Notes: generated from the letters alone by a model not told the origin. DNA of 64,000 nucleotides from Achromobacter marplatensis (GCF_002209535.1 NZ_NJIG01000002.1:248001-312000); one strand, 5' to 3'. Counted from the first letter of the stretch, positions 17,444 through 27,097 are shown. A program made the numbers and translations.

Positions 17444-18937
17444 ATGACTGAATCCACTCAATCCGTAGCACCCACCGCTGACGCGCCCGCGCCGACGTTC
17501 GCCGATTTCGGGCTGCACCCCCTGTTGCTGCAGTCCATCGCCGAAACCGGCTACACGATCCCCACGCCCATCCAGGCCCAAGCCATCCCTGTCGTGGTGG
17601 AAGGGCGCGATGTCATGGGCGCCGCGCAAACCGGCACCGGCAAGACGGCCGCGTTCACGCTGCCCATCCTGCACCGGCTGATGCCCCTGGCCAACGCCAG
17701 CGCGTCGCCCGCGCGGCATCCGGTGCGTGCGCTGATCCTCACGCCCACGCGTGAACTGGCCGACCAGGTGTACGAAAGCGTCAAGCGCTACAGCAAGCAG
17801 ACGCCGCTGCGTTCGGCCGTGGTGTTCGGCGGCGTGGATATCGGTCCGCAAAAGGAAGCGCTGCGCCGCGGTTGCGAAGTGCTGGTGGCCACGCCCGGCC
17901 GCTTGCTGGACCACGTGGAACAAAAGAACGTGAACCTGAGCCAGGTCGGCATCCTGGTGCTGGACGAAGCGGACCGCATGCTGGACATGGGCTTCCTGCC
18001 CGACCTGGAACGCATCATCCGCCTGCTGCCCACGCAGCGCCAAGGCCTGCTGTTCTCGGCCACGTTCAGCAACGAAATCCGCAAGCTTGGCCGTTCGTAC
18101 CTGAACCACCCGGTTGAAATCGAAGTCGCGGCGCGCAACGCCACCGCTACGACGATCACGCAGATCGCCTACAAGATGTCCGGCGACGCCAAGCGCGCCG
18201 CCGTCGTGCATCTGGTGAAGTCGCGCGGCCTGAAGCAGGTCATCGTGTTCTCGAACACCAAGATCGGCACGGCGCGCCTGGCGCGCGAACTGGAACGCGA
18301 CGGCGTCAAGGCCGAATCGATCCACGGCGACAAGACGCAGGCCGACCGCATGAAGGCGCTGGAAGCCTTCAAGGCTGGTGAACTGGAAGTGCTGGTGGCC
18401 ACCGATGTGGCCGCCCGCGGCCTGGACGTGGCGGGCGTGCCTTGCGTCATCAATTACGACCTGCCCTACAACGCCGAAGACTATGTGCACCGCATTGGCC
18501 GTACCGGCCGCGCGGGCGCATCGGGCGAAGCCATCGCCCTGTTCACGCCGGACGAAGAGCGCTTCCTGCTCGACATCGAAAAGCTGATCAAGCGCGAAGT
18601 GCCGCGCGGCACCCTCGACCTGCCGGCCGACGCCGTGGCGCGCAGCCACCGCCGCAGCGACGAGCGCAGCGGTTCGTCCTCGCGCGAAGGCCGCGAATCC
18701 AGCCGCGACAGCCGTGGCGACCGGGGCGACCGTGGCCGTTCGTCGGATCGCCGCTCGGGCTACACGTCCGGCGGTTCGCGCCAGCCGGTCGACGATTTCT
18801 TCCTGAAGCCCTACGAGCCGTCGGCGTCTTCCTCGACGGCCGAAGAGCCGGCGCCCAGCAACAACACCAATGGCAACTCGTCCTCGGCGCCCAAGCGCCA
18901 GGTGGCGGTGCTGCTGGGCGGCTCGCGCAAGAACTGA
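17444..18937 (+). CDS. rhlE: DEAD-box ATP-dependent RNA helicase (RhlE type)
   Basis: A 497-residue RNA helicase. Motifs in order: Q motif TPIQAQAIP, Walker A AQTGTGKT, PTRELA, LDEADRMLDMGF, LFSATFSNEI, VFSNTK, ARGLDVAGVP and HRIGRTGR. After residue 400 comes a low-complexity Ser/Arg/Gly/Asp tail (many SR, RGD and SSR steps) that probably binds RNA, ending in KRQVAVLLGGSRKN. ATG 17444 starts MTESTQSV; an upstream in-frame codon is not supported. Monocistronic, with a strong terminator beyond. Confidence 0.95.
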   Translation: MTESTQSVAPTADAPAPTFADFGLHPLLLQSIAETGYTIPTPIQAQAIPVVVEGRDVMGAAQTGTGKTAAFTLPILHRLMPLANASASPARHPVRALILTPTRELADQVYESVKRYSKQTPLRSAVVFGGVDIGPQKEALRRGCEVLVATPGRLLDHVEQKNVNLSQVGILVLDEADRMLDMGFLPDLERIIRLLPTQRQGLLFSATFSNEIRKLGRSYLNHPVEIEVAARNATATTITQIAYKMSGDAKRAAVVHLVKSRGLKQVIVFSNTKIGTARLARELERDGVKAESIHGDKTQADRMKALEAFKAGELEVLVATDVAARGLDVAGVPCVINYDLPYNAEDYVHRIGRTGRAGASGEAIALFTPDEERFLLDIEKLIKREVPRGTLDLPADAVARSHRRSDERSGSSSREGRESSRDSRGDRGDRGRSSDRRSGYTSGGSRQPVDDFFLKPYEPSASSSTAEEPAPSNNTNGNSSSAPKRQVAVLLGGSRKN

Positions 18938-18968
18938 TTGCCTTCGGGCATGAAAATGCTCGACGATA

Positions 18969-19006
18969 AAAAAACCCGCAACGCCGGAAGGCTTGCGGGT
19001 TTTTTA
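18969..19006. terminator. Bidirectional terminator between helicase and thioredoxin genes
   Basis: AAAAAACCCGCAACG pairs with the T-rich CTTGCGGGTTTTTT arm, so it can serve both convergent genes. Confidence 0.85.
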
Positions 19007-19036
19007 TCGCGGGATTTCTCTTGCGGGCCCGCGGGC

Positions 19037-19420
19037 TCAGGCCGCCAGCAACTTCGGCAGATCGGGCAGTTCCGTGGCAACAGCCGGGCTATTCGCATCG
19101 ACGCTTTCCAGCAGCCGCTCCAGGTGCCCGATATGCGGCAGCATGGGGCCGTAGAACACGACGCGGTTGCCGATCTGCACCAAGAGGGTGGGGAAGTTCT
19201 CGACGTCTTCGTCGCCCAGCAGTTCCGCATGGTCTTCGATGTCGATCCAGGCGAAGACATGCTGCGGCAGCGTGGCGGCCAGCGCCTGCAGCTTGGGCTT
19301 GTATTGCTCGCAGGTGTCGCACCAGGCCGCGCAGAAACAGGCCACCAGCCAGGTGTCGGGGGTTGCGCCAAGCCGCGCGCGCAGGGCGGCAAGGTCAGTG
19401 CCGGGTACGAGTAGAGACAT
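19037..19420 (-). CDS. Thioredoxin-family protein (CDTC active site)
   Basis: A 127-residue cytosolic thioredoxin-fold protein. The active site is W33-C34-D-T-C37 instead of WCGPC. The cis-proline is in ENFPTLLV. No signal peptide. The altered dipeptide suggests a redox potential unlike thioredoxin 1. The partner is unknown. Convergent with the helicase, divergent from the EI24-like gene. Confidence 0.85.
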   Translation of the reverse strand: MSLLVPGTDLAALRARLGATPDTWLVACFCAAWCDTCEQYKPKLQALAATLPQHVFAWIDIEDHAELLGDEDVENFPTLLVQIGNRVVFYGPMLPHIGHLERLLESVDANSPAVATELPDLPKLLAA

Positions 19421-19483
19421 GTGAGCAGATGAAGGCGTGTTTGACTATCATACCTGGGATGTCCACCCCCTTTTTCCGCTCCC

Positions 19484-20293
19484 ATGACCGCTTTGCACAC
19501 TGATTCCCCCCGCCCCGGCAACGGCCGCTTGTCCGCCGCAGGGGCCGGCGCCGTCAGCGTGGGCCAGGCGTTCAAGCGCGCGCTCGTCTCCCAGTGCCAC
19601 CCGAGCATGCTGTTCGCGGTGCTGCTGCCGTTCCTGATCGCACTTATCGGCGCCTTCTTGCTGCTCTACCTATTCTGGACGCCGCTGAACGAATGGCTGG
19701 CCGCCGAGGCGGCGCGCTGGGACTTCGTGAACCGCGCCGAGGACTGGATGCTTGCGATGGGGCTGTTCTCGCTCAAGATCTATCTGGTCCCGATCATCGC
19801 GGTGGCCATCCTGCTGCCCGTGTCAGGCATCCTGGGCCTGGCGATCGCGGCCGTCTTCGTCATGCCGCTGGTGCTGCGCCACGTGGGGCAGCGCGAGTAC
19901 GCCGGCGTGGCGCGGCAAGGCAAGAACGCCACCGCGGTCAGCGTGTGGAATGCGGTCTGGGTGTCCGCGGCATTTGCCGCCGGCTGGCTGCTGACGCTGC
20001 CGCTGTGGTTGGTGCCGCCCATGGCCATCGTGCTGTCGATCTTCTGGTGGGCGTTCGCGTTCTCGCGCATGATGCGCGTGGACGCCATTGTTGAACACGC
20101 CAGCCCTGAGGAACGCAAGCTGATCCTGGAACGCAATAACGGCGGCTTCTGGACCATCGGCCTGATCTGTTCGCTCTTGAATTTGTTGCCGCCCGCGTGG
20201 ATTATCCTGCCGGTGTTCTCGGCGCTGGTCTATGCGCATTACGGACTGGACGCGTTGAAGCGCTTGCGCGAGGACCGCGTCATCGACGCCTGA
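19484..20293 (+). CDS. EI24-like polytopic membrane protein
   Basis: Predicted inner-membrane protein of 269 residues with about six hydrophobic segments (starting near residues 43, 92, 112, 162, 182 and 226). It resembles the EI24/CysZ-like domain family found widely in betaproteobacteria (for example SILGLAIAAVFVMPLVLRHVGQREYAGVARQG). No catalytic motif is visible and the function is unknown. It lies 35 bases upstream of the CinA-like gene on the same strand, probably one transcript. Confidence 0.6.
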   Translation: MTALHTDSPRPGNGRLSAAGAGAVSVGQAFKRALVSQCHPSMLFAVLLPFLIALIGAFLLLYLFWTPLNEWLAAEAARWDFVNRAEDWMLAMGLFSLKIYLVPIIAVAILLPVSGILGLAIAAVFVMPLVLRHVGQREYAGVARQGKNATAVSVWNAVWVSAAFAAGWLLTLPLWLVPPMAIVLSIFWWAFAFSRMMRVDAIVEHASPEERKLILERNNGGFWTIGLICSLLNLLPPAWIILPVFSALVYAHYGLDALKRLREDRVIDA

Positions 20294-20328
20294 CCGGCGT
20301 CTTCCCCTCTTACCCTTTGGAATCGGAC

Positions 20329-21144
20329 ATGGCCGCAGAATCCGCCGCCCGCCGCATTGGCCTCATCATCGTCGGGGATGAAATCCTCTCGGGCCGCCGT
20401 CAAGACAAGCATTTCTCGAAAGTCGTCGAGCTCCTGAGCGCGCGCGGCATGCAACTGGGCTGGGCCGAAGTGTTGCCCGACGACCGCGATACGCTGGTGG
20501 CGGCCTATCGGCGCAGCTTCGCTAGCGGCGACGTGGTGCTGTCCTGCGGCGGCATCGGCGGGACACCGGACGACCACACCCGCCAAGCTGCCGCCGCGGC
20601 GCTGGGCCTGCCGCTCGCCTTGCACCCCGAAGCCGAAGCGGCGATCGCGCTGCGCACCGCCGAAATGGCAGCCAAAGGGCAGGGCACCGCCGACATGAGC
20701 GCGCCCGAAAACCAGCAGCGCCTGCAGATGGGCATGTTCCCCGAAGGTTGCGAGATCGTTCCGAATCCGTACAACCGCATTCCGGGCTTCTTCATCCAGG
20801 GCCACACGTTCGTGCCGGGCTTCCCGGTCATGGCGTGGCCGATGCTGGAATGGACGCTGGACACCCGTTATCGTGCACTGCAGCATGTACGCGCCCACGT
20901 CGAGCATTCCTTCCTGGTGTTCAGCATGCCCGAGTCGCGCATCACGCCGGCCATGATCAGCGTGGAAACCCGGTGGCCCGACGTACGCGCGTTCAGCCTG
21001 CCCAGCGTTGGTGAAGCCGGTGGCACCCCGCATATCGAGCTGGGCGTCAAGGGCGAACCCGCCGCCGCCGCAGAGGCGCTGGAGTTCTTGCGGGCCGAAG
21101 TGCTGCGCCTGGGCGGAAAGCTGGCGCCACCGGCCGCCCACTGA
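20329..21144 (+). CDS. CinA-like MoaB/Mog-domain protein
   Basis: A 271-residue protein with the molybdopterin-binding-like fold of competence/damage-inducible protein A. Motifs are GLIIVGDEILSGRRQDKH at the start and VLSCGGIGGTPDDHTRQA near residue 70. The C-terminal amidase domain of full CinA is absent, so this is the single-domain form. NMN deamidation therefore cannot be claimed. ATG 20329 gives MAAESAARRIGL; longer frames run back into the previous gene. Confidence 0.85.
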   Translation: MAAESAARRIGLIIVGDEILSGRRQDKHFSKVVELLSARGMQLGWAEVLPDDRDTLVAAYRRSFASGDVVLSCGGIGGTPDDHTRQAAAAALGLPLALHPEAEAAIALRTAEMAAKGQGTADMSAPENQQRLQMGMFPEGCEIVPNPYNRIPGFFIQGHTFVPGFPVMAWPMLEWTLDTRYRALQHVRAHVEHSFLVFSMPESRITPAMISVETRWPDVRAFSLPSVGEAGGTPHIELGVKGEPAAAAEALEFLRAEVLRLGGKLAPPAAH

Positions 21145-21195
21145 CGCCGATCGGCAAAAAACGGGTGCGGACCCCGTTTATTGGTGAAAAACCCA

Positions 21196-21224
21196 TTGCC
21201 AAACGGCGCGGTAAATTTCACAAT
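21196..21224 (+). promoter_or_regulatory. Sigma-70 promoter of iclR-type gene
   Basis: TTGCCA (21196–21201), a 17-base spacer and CACAAT (21219–21224), about 77 bases before the start codon. Confidence 0.6.
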
Positions 21225-21301
21225 ACGGGAAAGAACTGTTTGCTGCGTTGCCGCAAGGCCGGTTTTTTTCGGCGGCGCGGCGCGAGCCCCAACCTTCCCC
21301 T

Positions 21302-22165
21302 ATGCCCCGTCTTTCGCCCCCCCGCAATCCCCTGGACGCCGAAACCGAAGGCGCTCCCGCCCATCCCATCGCGATCCAGGTGATCGAGCGCGCCATGCGC
21401 CTCCTGGATGCCCTGGCCGCCCAGCAGGACCCGGTCACGCTCAAGGAATTGTCGGCGACCACCGGCCTGCATGCTTCCACGGCGCACCGCATCCTGAACG
21501 ACCTGGTCGTGGGCCGCTACGTCGAACGCGTCGATAACGGCCTGTACCAGCTGGGCATGCGTCTGCTGGAACTGGGTTCGCTGGTGAAAGGGCGCCTGAA
21601 CGTGCGTGAAGCGGCGATTTCGGCCATGCGCTCGCTGCATAAGCTGACGGGGCAGACCATCAACCTGTCAGTTCAGCAGGGCGACGAGATCGTCTACATC
21701 GACCGCGCCTGGAGCGAACGCTCGGGCATGCAGGTGGTGCGCGCCATCGGCGGCCGCGCGCCCTTGCACCTGACCTCTACCGGCAAGCTGTTCCTGTCCA
21801 CCGGCGATACGCGCCAGGTACGCGCCTATGCGCTGCGCACCGGGCTGGCCGGCCACACGCGCAACAGCCTGACCGACCTGGACCGCCTGGAGCGCGAGCT
21901 GGCCCTGGTGCGCCGCCATGGCTATGCGCGCGATAACGAAGAGCTGGAGCTTGGCGTGCGGTGCATCGCCGCCGGCATTTTCGACGACACCGGCAAGCTG
22001 GTGGCGGGCCTGTCGATTTCGGCGCCCGCCGAACGCCTGCAGGACGACTGGATCAAGGCCTTGGTTGACACCGCGGCCAGCATTTCCGAAGCCTTGGGTT
22101 ACGAACCGTCCGTGTCCACCGGTTTCAACGGCTTGGGGATGGCGGCGGAAGCACTGCGCCCGTAG
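21302..22165 (+). CDS. IclR-family transcriptional regulator
   Basis: A 287-residue DNA-binding regulator. The winged helix-turn-helix occupies about residues 20–85 (VTLKELSATTGLHASTAHRILNDLVVGRYVERVDNGLYQLG). The GAF-like effector domain follows (DEIVYIDRAWSERSGMQVV, APLHLTSTGKLFL, ELELGVRCIAAGIFDDTGKLVAGLSISAP). It is convergent with a Bug solute-receptor gene; regulation of that gene is possible but not shown. The effector is unknown. Confidence 0.93.
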   Translation: MPRLSPPRNPLDAETEGAPAHPIAIQVIERAMRLLDALAAQQDPVTLKELSATTGLHASTAHRILNDLVVGRYVERVDNGLYQLGMRLLELGSLVKGRLNVREAAISAMRSLHKLTGQTINLSVQQGDEIVYIDRAWSERSGMQVVRAIGGRAPLHLTSTGKLFLSTGDTRQVRAYALRTGLAGHTRNSLTDLDRLERELALVRRHGYARDNEELELGVRCIAAGIFDDTGKLVAGLSISAPAERLQDDWIKALVDTAASISEALGYEPSVSTGFNGLGMAAEALRP

Positions 22166-22250
22166 GATGGGTGAAGGGCGAAAGGCCAGTTCCATGGAAA
22201 ATAGGCCTGGAGCGCGCGCAACCCATCAAGCAACGCCCGCGCCATCCCGC

Positions 22251-22287
22251 AAAAAAGCCCCTTGAAGATTCAAGGGGCTTTTTCTTA
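22251..22287. terminator. Bidirectional terminator between iclR and Bug genes
   Basis: AAAAAAGCCCCTTGAA pairs with TTCAAGGGGCTTTTT and suits both convergent transcripts. Confidence 0.85.
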
Positions 22288-22298
22288 TGCCAGCGGCG

Positions 22299-23276
22299 TT
22301 ATTGCTGTTCGACGCCAGCCTTCTTGAACAGCTCGGCCCACTGGGGCACCTGCTGCTTGACCTTGGCGTCCAGCGCTTGCGGGTTCGCCTCGGTAGTCAG
22401 CACGGTGGCGCCCAGTTGCTTCATGCGGTCCTGGAACTTGGGGTCGGCCAGACCCGTTTGCAGGCTCTTGATCAGCTTGTCCACGACGGGCTTGGGCGTG
22501 CCCTTCGGCACCCACATTCCGTGCCAGATGCCCACGTCAAAGCCCTTGTAGCCGGACTCGTCCATGGTGGGCAGATTGGGCAGCGTGGGGACGCGCTTCA
22601 GGCTGGTCACGGCGTAGGCCTTGACCTTGCCGCTTTCGATCTGCTGCGTGGTGTTGGTGGTCTGGTCGCAGAGCAGGTCCACCTGCTTGCCCAGCAGGTC
22701 GTTCATGGCAGGCGCAGTGCCCTTGTAGGGGATCGTCAGCAGTTGCACGCCCAGCGCTTCGACCAGCATGGTGCCGCACAGATGGCTGGCGGCGCCGATG
22801 CCGGCGTTGGCCAGCGAGACCTTGTCCTTGTTCTGTTTGACGTACTCGGCCAGTTCCTTGATGTTGTTGGGCGGGAAGTCCGAGCGCGCGATGATGGTCA
22901 TGGGCACGTCAACGACCAGGCCGATGGGCTCAAAGCTCTTGTACGGGTCGTAGCCGGGGTTCTTGTACAGCGACGGCGCGGTGGAGAAGCCGGCGTGCAT
23001 CAGCAGGATGGAATAGCCGTCCGGCTGGGCGCGGGCGACTTGCGTCGTGCCGATGGTGCCGCCGGCACCCCCCTTGTTTTCGACCACAACCGTCTGGCCC
23101 AGACTCGGCCGCATGGCTTCCGCCAGCGAGCGGGCGACGTTGTCGGTCGGGCCGCCTGCAGCGAATGGCACCACCATATTGATGGGGCGCTCCGGATATT
23201 CCGCGTGGGCGGCGCCGGCCGCGAGCATGGCGCTGGCCGCGAGCAGGGCCGAAAGCGTGCGGGGAATTAGGGTCAT
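22299..23276 (-). CDS. Tripartite tricarboxylate transporter substrate-binding protein (Bug family)
   Basis: Periplasmic solute receptor of 325 residues. The signal peptide ends LAAGAAHA, before EYPERPINMVVPFAAGGPTDN, the Bug signature. The second family block is VENKGGAGGTIGTTQVARAQPDGYS. Such receptors bind carboxylates; many are orphans without adjacent membrane subunits, as here. Neighbour iclR is convergent. An inverted repeat upstream (23402–23422) may control it. The ligand cannot be read from sequence. Confidence 0.95.
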   Translation of the reverse strand: MTLIPRTLSALLAASAMLAAGAAHAEYPERPINMVVPFAAGGPTDNVARSLAEAMRPSLGQTVVVENKGGAGGTIGTTQVARAQPDGYSILLMHAGFSTAPSLYKNPGYDPYKSFEPIGLVVDVPMTIIARSDFPPNNIKELAEYVKQNKDKVSLANAGIGAASHLCGTMLVEALGVQLLTIPYKGTAPAMNDLLGKQVDLLCDQTTNTTQQIESGKVKAYAVTSLKRVPTLPNLPTMDESGYKGFDVGIWHGMWVPKGTPKPVVDKLIKSLQTGLADPKFQDRMKQLGATVLTTEANPQALDAKVKQQVPQWAELFKKAGVEQQ

Positions 23277-23401
23277 GAAGTCTCCAATTGCAGGGTTTTG
23301 CTTGCTGCGATTTAGTTTTGACCGCTGACTTTTGATTTGTATTTGTCTGTCATCAGCGTGAAAGCAGTTTAGAAAAGAATTGATACGCCGTCATGTCCGG
23401 T

Positions 23402-23422
23402 ATTTCCCGAATCATGGGAAAT
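23402..23422. promoter_or_regulatory. Inverted repeat upstream of Bug gene
   Basis: ATTTCCC-GAATCAT-GGGAAAT, perfect seven-base arms, about 126 bases before the Bug start. Possible operator. Confidence 0.4.
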
Positions 23423-23498
23423 TCTTGAGCAGGATCAAAGTCGTGCAGGGGCGTGCACCGTTAAAGTGCAAATACTTGTTGCGTTGCACAAAAACTGC

Positions 23499-23526
23499 TT
23501 GACAAGAAATTCTGCCAGTCTAGAAT
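23499..23526 (+). promoter_or_regulatory. Phasin gene promoter with TGC-rich flanks
   Basis: TTGACA (23499–23504), a 16-base spacer and TAGAAT (23521–23526). It is flanked by similar motifs TTGCGTTGCACAA (upstream) and TTGTGCAGTGCAT (downstream). Their placement around the promoter suits a repressor such as PhaR. That is inference. Confidence 0.7.
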
Positions 23527-23622
23527 GTGAATTGTGCAGTGCATCAAACGGGCCGGCGGTAGCTTGTAGTACCAGTTTCCGCGCACGTTTTTATTTTTCG
23601 TCGCAGACAACCATCCTGACTT

Positions 23623-23638
23623 GCCGGAAGCTTCCGGC
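23623..23638. promoter_or_regulatory. 16-bp perfect palindrome in phasin leader
   Basis: GCCGGAAGCTTCCGGC, uninterrupted, twenty bases before the phasin start and just before AAAGGAG. It could be an operator, or a hairpin that affects the ribosome-binding site. Confidence 0.45.
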
Positions 23639-23658
23639 TACCCACAAAGGAGCATCCT

Positions 23659-24237
23659 ATGAGCGCAATTCCGCAACAAGTTCTGGACCGTCAAAAGGCC
23701 AGCATCAACACTTTCGTGGCCGCCCAGTCCGCCGTTTTCGCTGGCTTTGAAAAGCTGGTCGAGCTGAACCTGAAGGTCGTTCGCGCCACCCTGGACGAAG
23801 TCGCCCAGCGTTCGCAACAAGCCGCCGAAGTGAAGGACCCGCAAGAAGCCGCGGCGTTCGCCTCCGGTCTGCTGCAGCCGGGCGCCGAAAAGGCCATGGC
23901 TTACACCAAGCACGTGTATGACATCGTTGCCGGCGTCCAAGGCAGCCTGGTCAAGCTGACCGAAGAACAGATCGCCGAAGGCCAGCAACAGCTGAGCGAA
24001 GCCGTCGATCAGTTCTCGAAGAACGCCCCGGCCGGCTCGGAAAGCGCCGTTGCCCTGTTCAAGTCCTCGCTGGCCACCGCGACCAGCGCCTACGATTCCG
24101 TCACCAAGGCCGCCAAGCAGGCTGCTGAAGTCGCCGAATCGAACCTGAATGCCGCCGCCAACGCGACCTTCAAGGCTGCAACGGATGCCGCCGATGCCGC
24201 CACCAAGGTTGCCAACCGCAGCCGTCGCAGCGCCTAA
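23659..24237 (+). CDS. phaP: Phasin (polyhydroxyalkanoate granule-associated protein)
   Basis: A 192-residue amphipathic helical protein that coats PHA granules. The N-terminal phasin_2 pattern is QQVLDRQKASINTFVAAQSAVFAGFEKLVELNLKVVRATLDE. The C-terminus is a long Ala/Lys-rich helix (AAKQAAEVAESNLNAAANATFKAATDAADAATK) ending in RSRRSA. No signal peptide. AAAGGAG precedes the start. PHA synthase genes are not in the window. A strong promoter and terminator indicate high, monocistronic expression. Confidence 0.93.
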   Translation: MSAIPQQVLDRQKASINTFVAAQSAVFAGFEKLVELNLKVVRATLDEVAQRSQQAAEVKDPQEAAAFASGLLQPGAEKAMAYTKHVYDIVAGVQGSLVKLTEEQIAEGQQQLSEAVDQFSKNAPAGSESAVALFKSSLATATSAYDSVTKAAKQAAEVAESNLNAAANATFKAATDAADAATKVANRSRRSA

Positions 24238-24310
24238 GTCTCTGACGCGCGATGCTGCGTAAATCGCAGTAATGTAGTACTGTTGAGTGACAGAGCAGAG
24301 CTGGAATTAG

Positions 24311-24339
24311 GGCCACCCACCGGGTGGCCCCTTTTTTTT
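24311..24339 (+). terminator. Phasin terminator
   Basis: GGCCACCC-ACC-GGGTGGCC followed by a C and eight T. Confidence 0.9.
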
Positions 24340-24374
24340 GTGTGGCCGCTTTGACGAAAGAGCGCCCGGTAGGA

Positions 24375-24405
24375 GGCCCTTAGGGGCCCTTAGGGGCCTT
24401 AGGGG
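24375..24405. repeat. Short 10-bp tandem repeat
   Basis: GGCCCTTAGG occurs twice in direct succession, then GGCCTTAGGG. It lies between the phasin terminator and pyrD and has no obvious function. Confidence 0.7.
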
Positions 24406-24427
24406 GTTTTCAGGGGGAGGCCAAGCT

Positions 24428-25471
24428 TTATTTTTTGGCCACCGCGCGCACGCATTCCGCCACCAGCGCGGGGCCGCGATAGATCAGGCCGGTGTACAGC
24501 TGCACGGCATCGGCGCCGGCGGCCATTTTTTCGCGGGCCTGCTGGCCCGACAGCACGCCGCCCACGCCGATGATGGCCAGGCTGTTGCCCAGCTGTTCCT
24601 TCAGGCGGCGGATCACCTTCAATGACAGTTCATGCACCGGCGCGCCCGACAGGCCGCCGGCTTCGTCTGCGTGCGCCTGGCCCGCGACCGAATCGCGCGA
24701 CAGGGTGGTGTTGGTGGCGATGACGCCGTCGATGCCATGGCGCGGCAGCGTGTCGGCGATCGCGTCGATCTGCTCCTGCGTCAGGTCGGGGGCGATCTTC
24801 ACCGCCATCGGCACGCGGCGCTGGTGCTGGTCTTCCAGCGCCCGGCGCTTGTCCGCCAATTGCGCCAGCAGCGCCGACAGTTCGTCGCCGCTTTGCAGCG
24901 CGCGCAGGTTCTTGGTGTTGGGCGATGAGATATTCACCGTCACGTAGTCGGCATGGGGGTACACGCCTTCCAGGCCGATCAGATAGTCGTCGGCCGCGCG
25001 CTCGATGGGCGTATCGGCGTTCTTGCCGATGTTCAGGCCCAGGATGCCGCCTTGCTTGCGCCACTGGCTGCGCTGCACATTGGCCAGGAACGCGTCCAGG
25101 CCCTGGTTGTTGAAGCCCAGCCGGTTGATGAGCGCGTTGGCGCGCGGCAGGCGGAACATGCGCGGCTTCGGGTTGCCGGGTTGCGCGCGGGGGGTAACCG
25201 TGCCGACCTCGATGAAACCAAACCCCAGATTGCCCAGCGCGTCGATATAGGCGCCGTTCTTGTCCAGGCCTGCCGCCAGCCCGATCGGGTTGGCCAGCTG
25301 CATGCCCATCAGCGTGCTGGGCGCCTTGGGCTGCGCGTGCATCAGCTTGCGCGTGGCGCCGCACTCATAGGCGCGTTGCAGCCCCGACAGCGTGACTTCG
25401 TGGGCGGTTTCCGCGTCCATGGCGAACAGCGCCGGGCGGGCCAGGGGATAGGCGTGGAAGAGGATAGACAT
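24428..25471 (-). CDS. pyrD: Dihydroorotate dehydrogenase (quinone), class 2
   Basis: FMN enzyme of pyrimidine synthesis that passes electrons to quinone; peripheral inner-membrane protein of 347 residues. The N-terminal amphipathic helix typical of class 2 ([21 protein letters not shown]) is present. [26 protein letters not shown] with the catalytic serine, NTTLSR and [12 protein letters not shown] line up in order. It closes a five-gene minus-strand run: lysR, nudix, aat, bpt, pyrD. Confidence 0.97.
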   Translation of the reverse strand: MSILFHAYPLARPALFAMDAETAHEVTLSGLQRAYECGATRKLMHAQPKAPSTLMGMQLANPIGLAAGLDKNGAYIDALGNLGFGFIEVGTVTPRAQPGNPKPRMFRLPRANALINRLGFNNQGLDAFLANVQRSQWRKQGGILGLNIGKNADTPIERAADDYLIGLEGVYPHADYVTVNISSPNTKNLRALQSGDELSALLAQLADKRRALEDQHQRRVPMAVKIAPDLTQEQIDAIADTLPRHGIDGVIATNTTLSRDSVAGQAHADEAGGLSGAPVHELSLKVIRRLKEQLGNSLAIIGVGGVLSGQQAREKMAAGADAVQLYTGLIYRGPALVAECVRAVAKK

Positions 25472-25547
25472 GGGGCGGAATTGTAGAGCGAATTTCGCCA
25501 GCCTTGCGGCCAGGGCCGAGGGCTCGCAGGCACGCGGGCGGAAGAAA

Positions 25548-26282
25548 TCAGGGGGACGGAACGACCCGGTCGCGCCATTCGCCGTCGGACAGGAATTGCG
25601 CGGGGTGGAAACTGGATTTATAGGACATCTTGCGACTGTCCTCGATCCAGTAGCCCAGGTACAGCCAGGGCAGGTTCAGGTTGCGGCACTGCTCGATCTG
25701 CCACAGGATGCTGTAGGTGCCCAGGCTGCCTTCGATATCGGGATCGTAGAAGGTATAGACCGACGACAAGCCATCATCCAGCACGTCGATGATGGACACC
25801 ATCATCAGCACCCCGTCGGGGTCGCGGAATTCCACCAGGCGCGTATTCACGCGGCTGGTGAGCAGGAACTGCGCATATTGGGTGCGGCTGTCTTCGTCCA
25901 TGCCGCCGCCCGGGTGCCGGCCCTGTTGATAACGCGTATACAGCCGGTAATGTTCGGGCGACCACGCCAGTTCGGCCACGAAGGACTGCAGGTTCTGGTG
26001 GTCGCGCCAGGCGCGGCGCTGGCTGCGGTTGGGCGCAAACCCGGCGGTATCCACGCGCACCGGCACACAGGCCTGGCAGTTGTCGCAATGGGGGCGGTAG
26101 GTGAACAGCCCGCTACGGCGAAAGCCCTGCTCGACCAGCTGCGAGTACGTGCCCGCGTTGATCAGATGGCCGGGCGCGGCGACCTGCGACCGAGCCTGTC
26201 GACCCGGCAGGTAGCTGCAAGGGTAGGGAGCGGTTGCGTAGAACTGCAGCGTGGAGAAGGGAAGTTCTTTGAGCTGGCTCAT
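25548..26282 (-). CDS. bpt: Aspartate/glutamate leucyltransferase (Bpt/ATE family)
   Basis: N-end-rule enzyme that adds leucine to proteins starting with Asp or Glu, 244 residues. The N-terminal ATE domain has [12 protein letters not shown] and [18 protein letters not shown] with its cysteine cluster. The C-terminal domain has [25 protein letters not shown] and YLGYWI-x-S-x-KMSYK. Forty bases downstream of aat, so both aminoacyl-protein transferases are probably made together and feed substrates to ClpS/ClpAP. Confidence 0.94.
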   Translation of the reverse strand: MSQLKELPFSTLQFYATAPYPCSYLPGRQARSQVAAPGHLINAGTYSQLVEQGFRRSGLFTYRPHCDNCQACVPVRVDTAGFAPNRSQRRAWRDHQNLQSFVAELAWSPEHYRLYTRYQQGRHPGGGMDEDSRTQYAQFLLTSRVNTRLVEFRDPDGVLMMVSIIDVLDDGLSSVYTFYDPDIEGSLGTYSILWQIEQCRNLNLPWLYLGYWIEDSRKMSYKSSFHPAQFLSDGEWRDRVVPSP

Positions 26283-26323
26283 GGGGAATTACGCATCGCG
26301 ACGGCAAGTCCGCGACGGGATGC

Positions 26324-27097
26324 CTACATATTAACGCCTAAGTTGGCGTCGGATGCGGCATCGGGCAACAGGTGTCCACCGCTGTCCAGGATGCCCCGCG
26401 TCCACGGGATGGGCGCGTCTGCCGTCGCCTGGCGCACGTGCTGCAGAAAGCGGGTCCGTGCGATGGGCCGGGCGCCCAGGCTGGCCAGATGCCGCGTCTG
26501 CTGCTGGCAATCGATGCATTGCACGCCGTGGCTGCTCAGGTAGCGCACCAGGTAGGCCAGCGCGATCTTCGACGCGTTGGGCACGCGGGTGAACATGGAT
26601 TCACCGAAGAACATGCGCCCCAGGCTGATGCCGTACAGGCCGCCGGCAAGCTCGCCATCGATCCAGGTTTCGATGCTGTGCACGTACCCGGCCTGGTGCC
26701 AGCCCGCGTAGGCCTGCTGCATGGCGCTGGTGATCCAGGTGCCGGGCTGGCCATCGCGCGGGGCGGCGCAGTGCGCCATCACCTGCGGGAAGACGGTGTC
26801 CACGCGCACCTGCACCCGGGGCGATGCGTCATGTTCCTGGCTGGCGATCTGGCGCAGCAGCTTGCGCAGCGAATGCGAAGGGGAAAAATCCTTCACTGCC
26901 AGCACCATGCGGGGATCGGGACTCCACCACAGCACGGGCTCGCCTTCCGAATACCAAGGGAAGATGCCGTTGGAGTAGGCCTGGATCAGGCGCTCCTGGG
27001 ACAAGTCCGCCCCTGCCGCCAGCAGGCCATCAGGATCCGTCAGCGCGAATTCGGCTGGTGGAAACGGGGTGTCGGCGGCAAGCCAGGGCAGCTTCAA
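26324..27097 (-). CDS. aat: Leucyl/phenylalanyl-tRNA–protein transferase
   Basis: N-end-rule transferase that adds Leu or Phe to N-terminal Lys/Arg, 257 residues. The family signature runs [40 protein letters not shown]. Later blocks are [20 protein letters not shown] and [16 protein letters not shown]. The start is a TTG whose bases overlap the TGA of the upstream Nudix gene (TTGA), so translation is coupled. The C-terminus extends some 20 residues beyond the conserved part. Confidence 0.95.
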   Translation of the reverse strand: MKLPWLAADTPFPPAEFALTDPDGLLAAGADLSQERLIQAYSNGIFPWYSEGEPVLWWSPDPRMVLAVKDFSPSHSLRKLLRQIASQEHDASPRVQVRVDTVFPQVMAHCAAPRDGQPGTWITSAMQQAYAGWHQAGYVHSIETWIDGELAGGLYGISLGRMFFGESMFTRVPNASKIALAYLVRYLSSHGVQCIDCQQQTRHLASLGARPIARTRFLQHVRQATADAPIPWTRGILDSGGHLLPDAASDANLGVNM

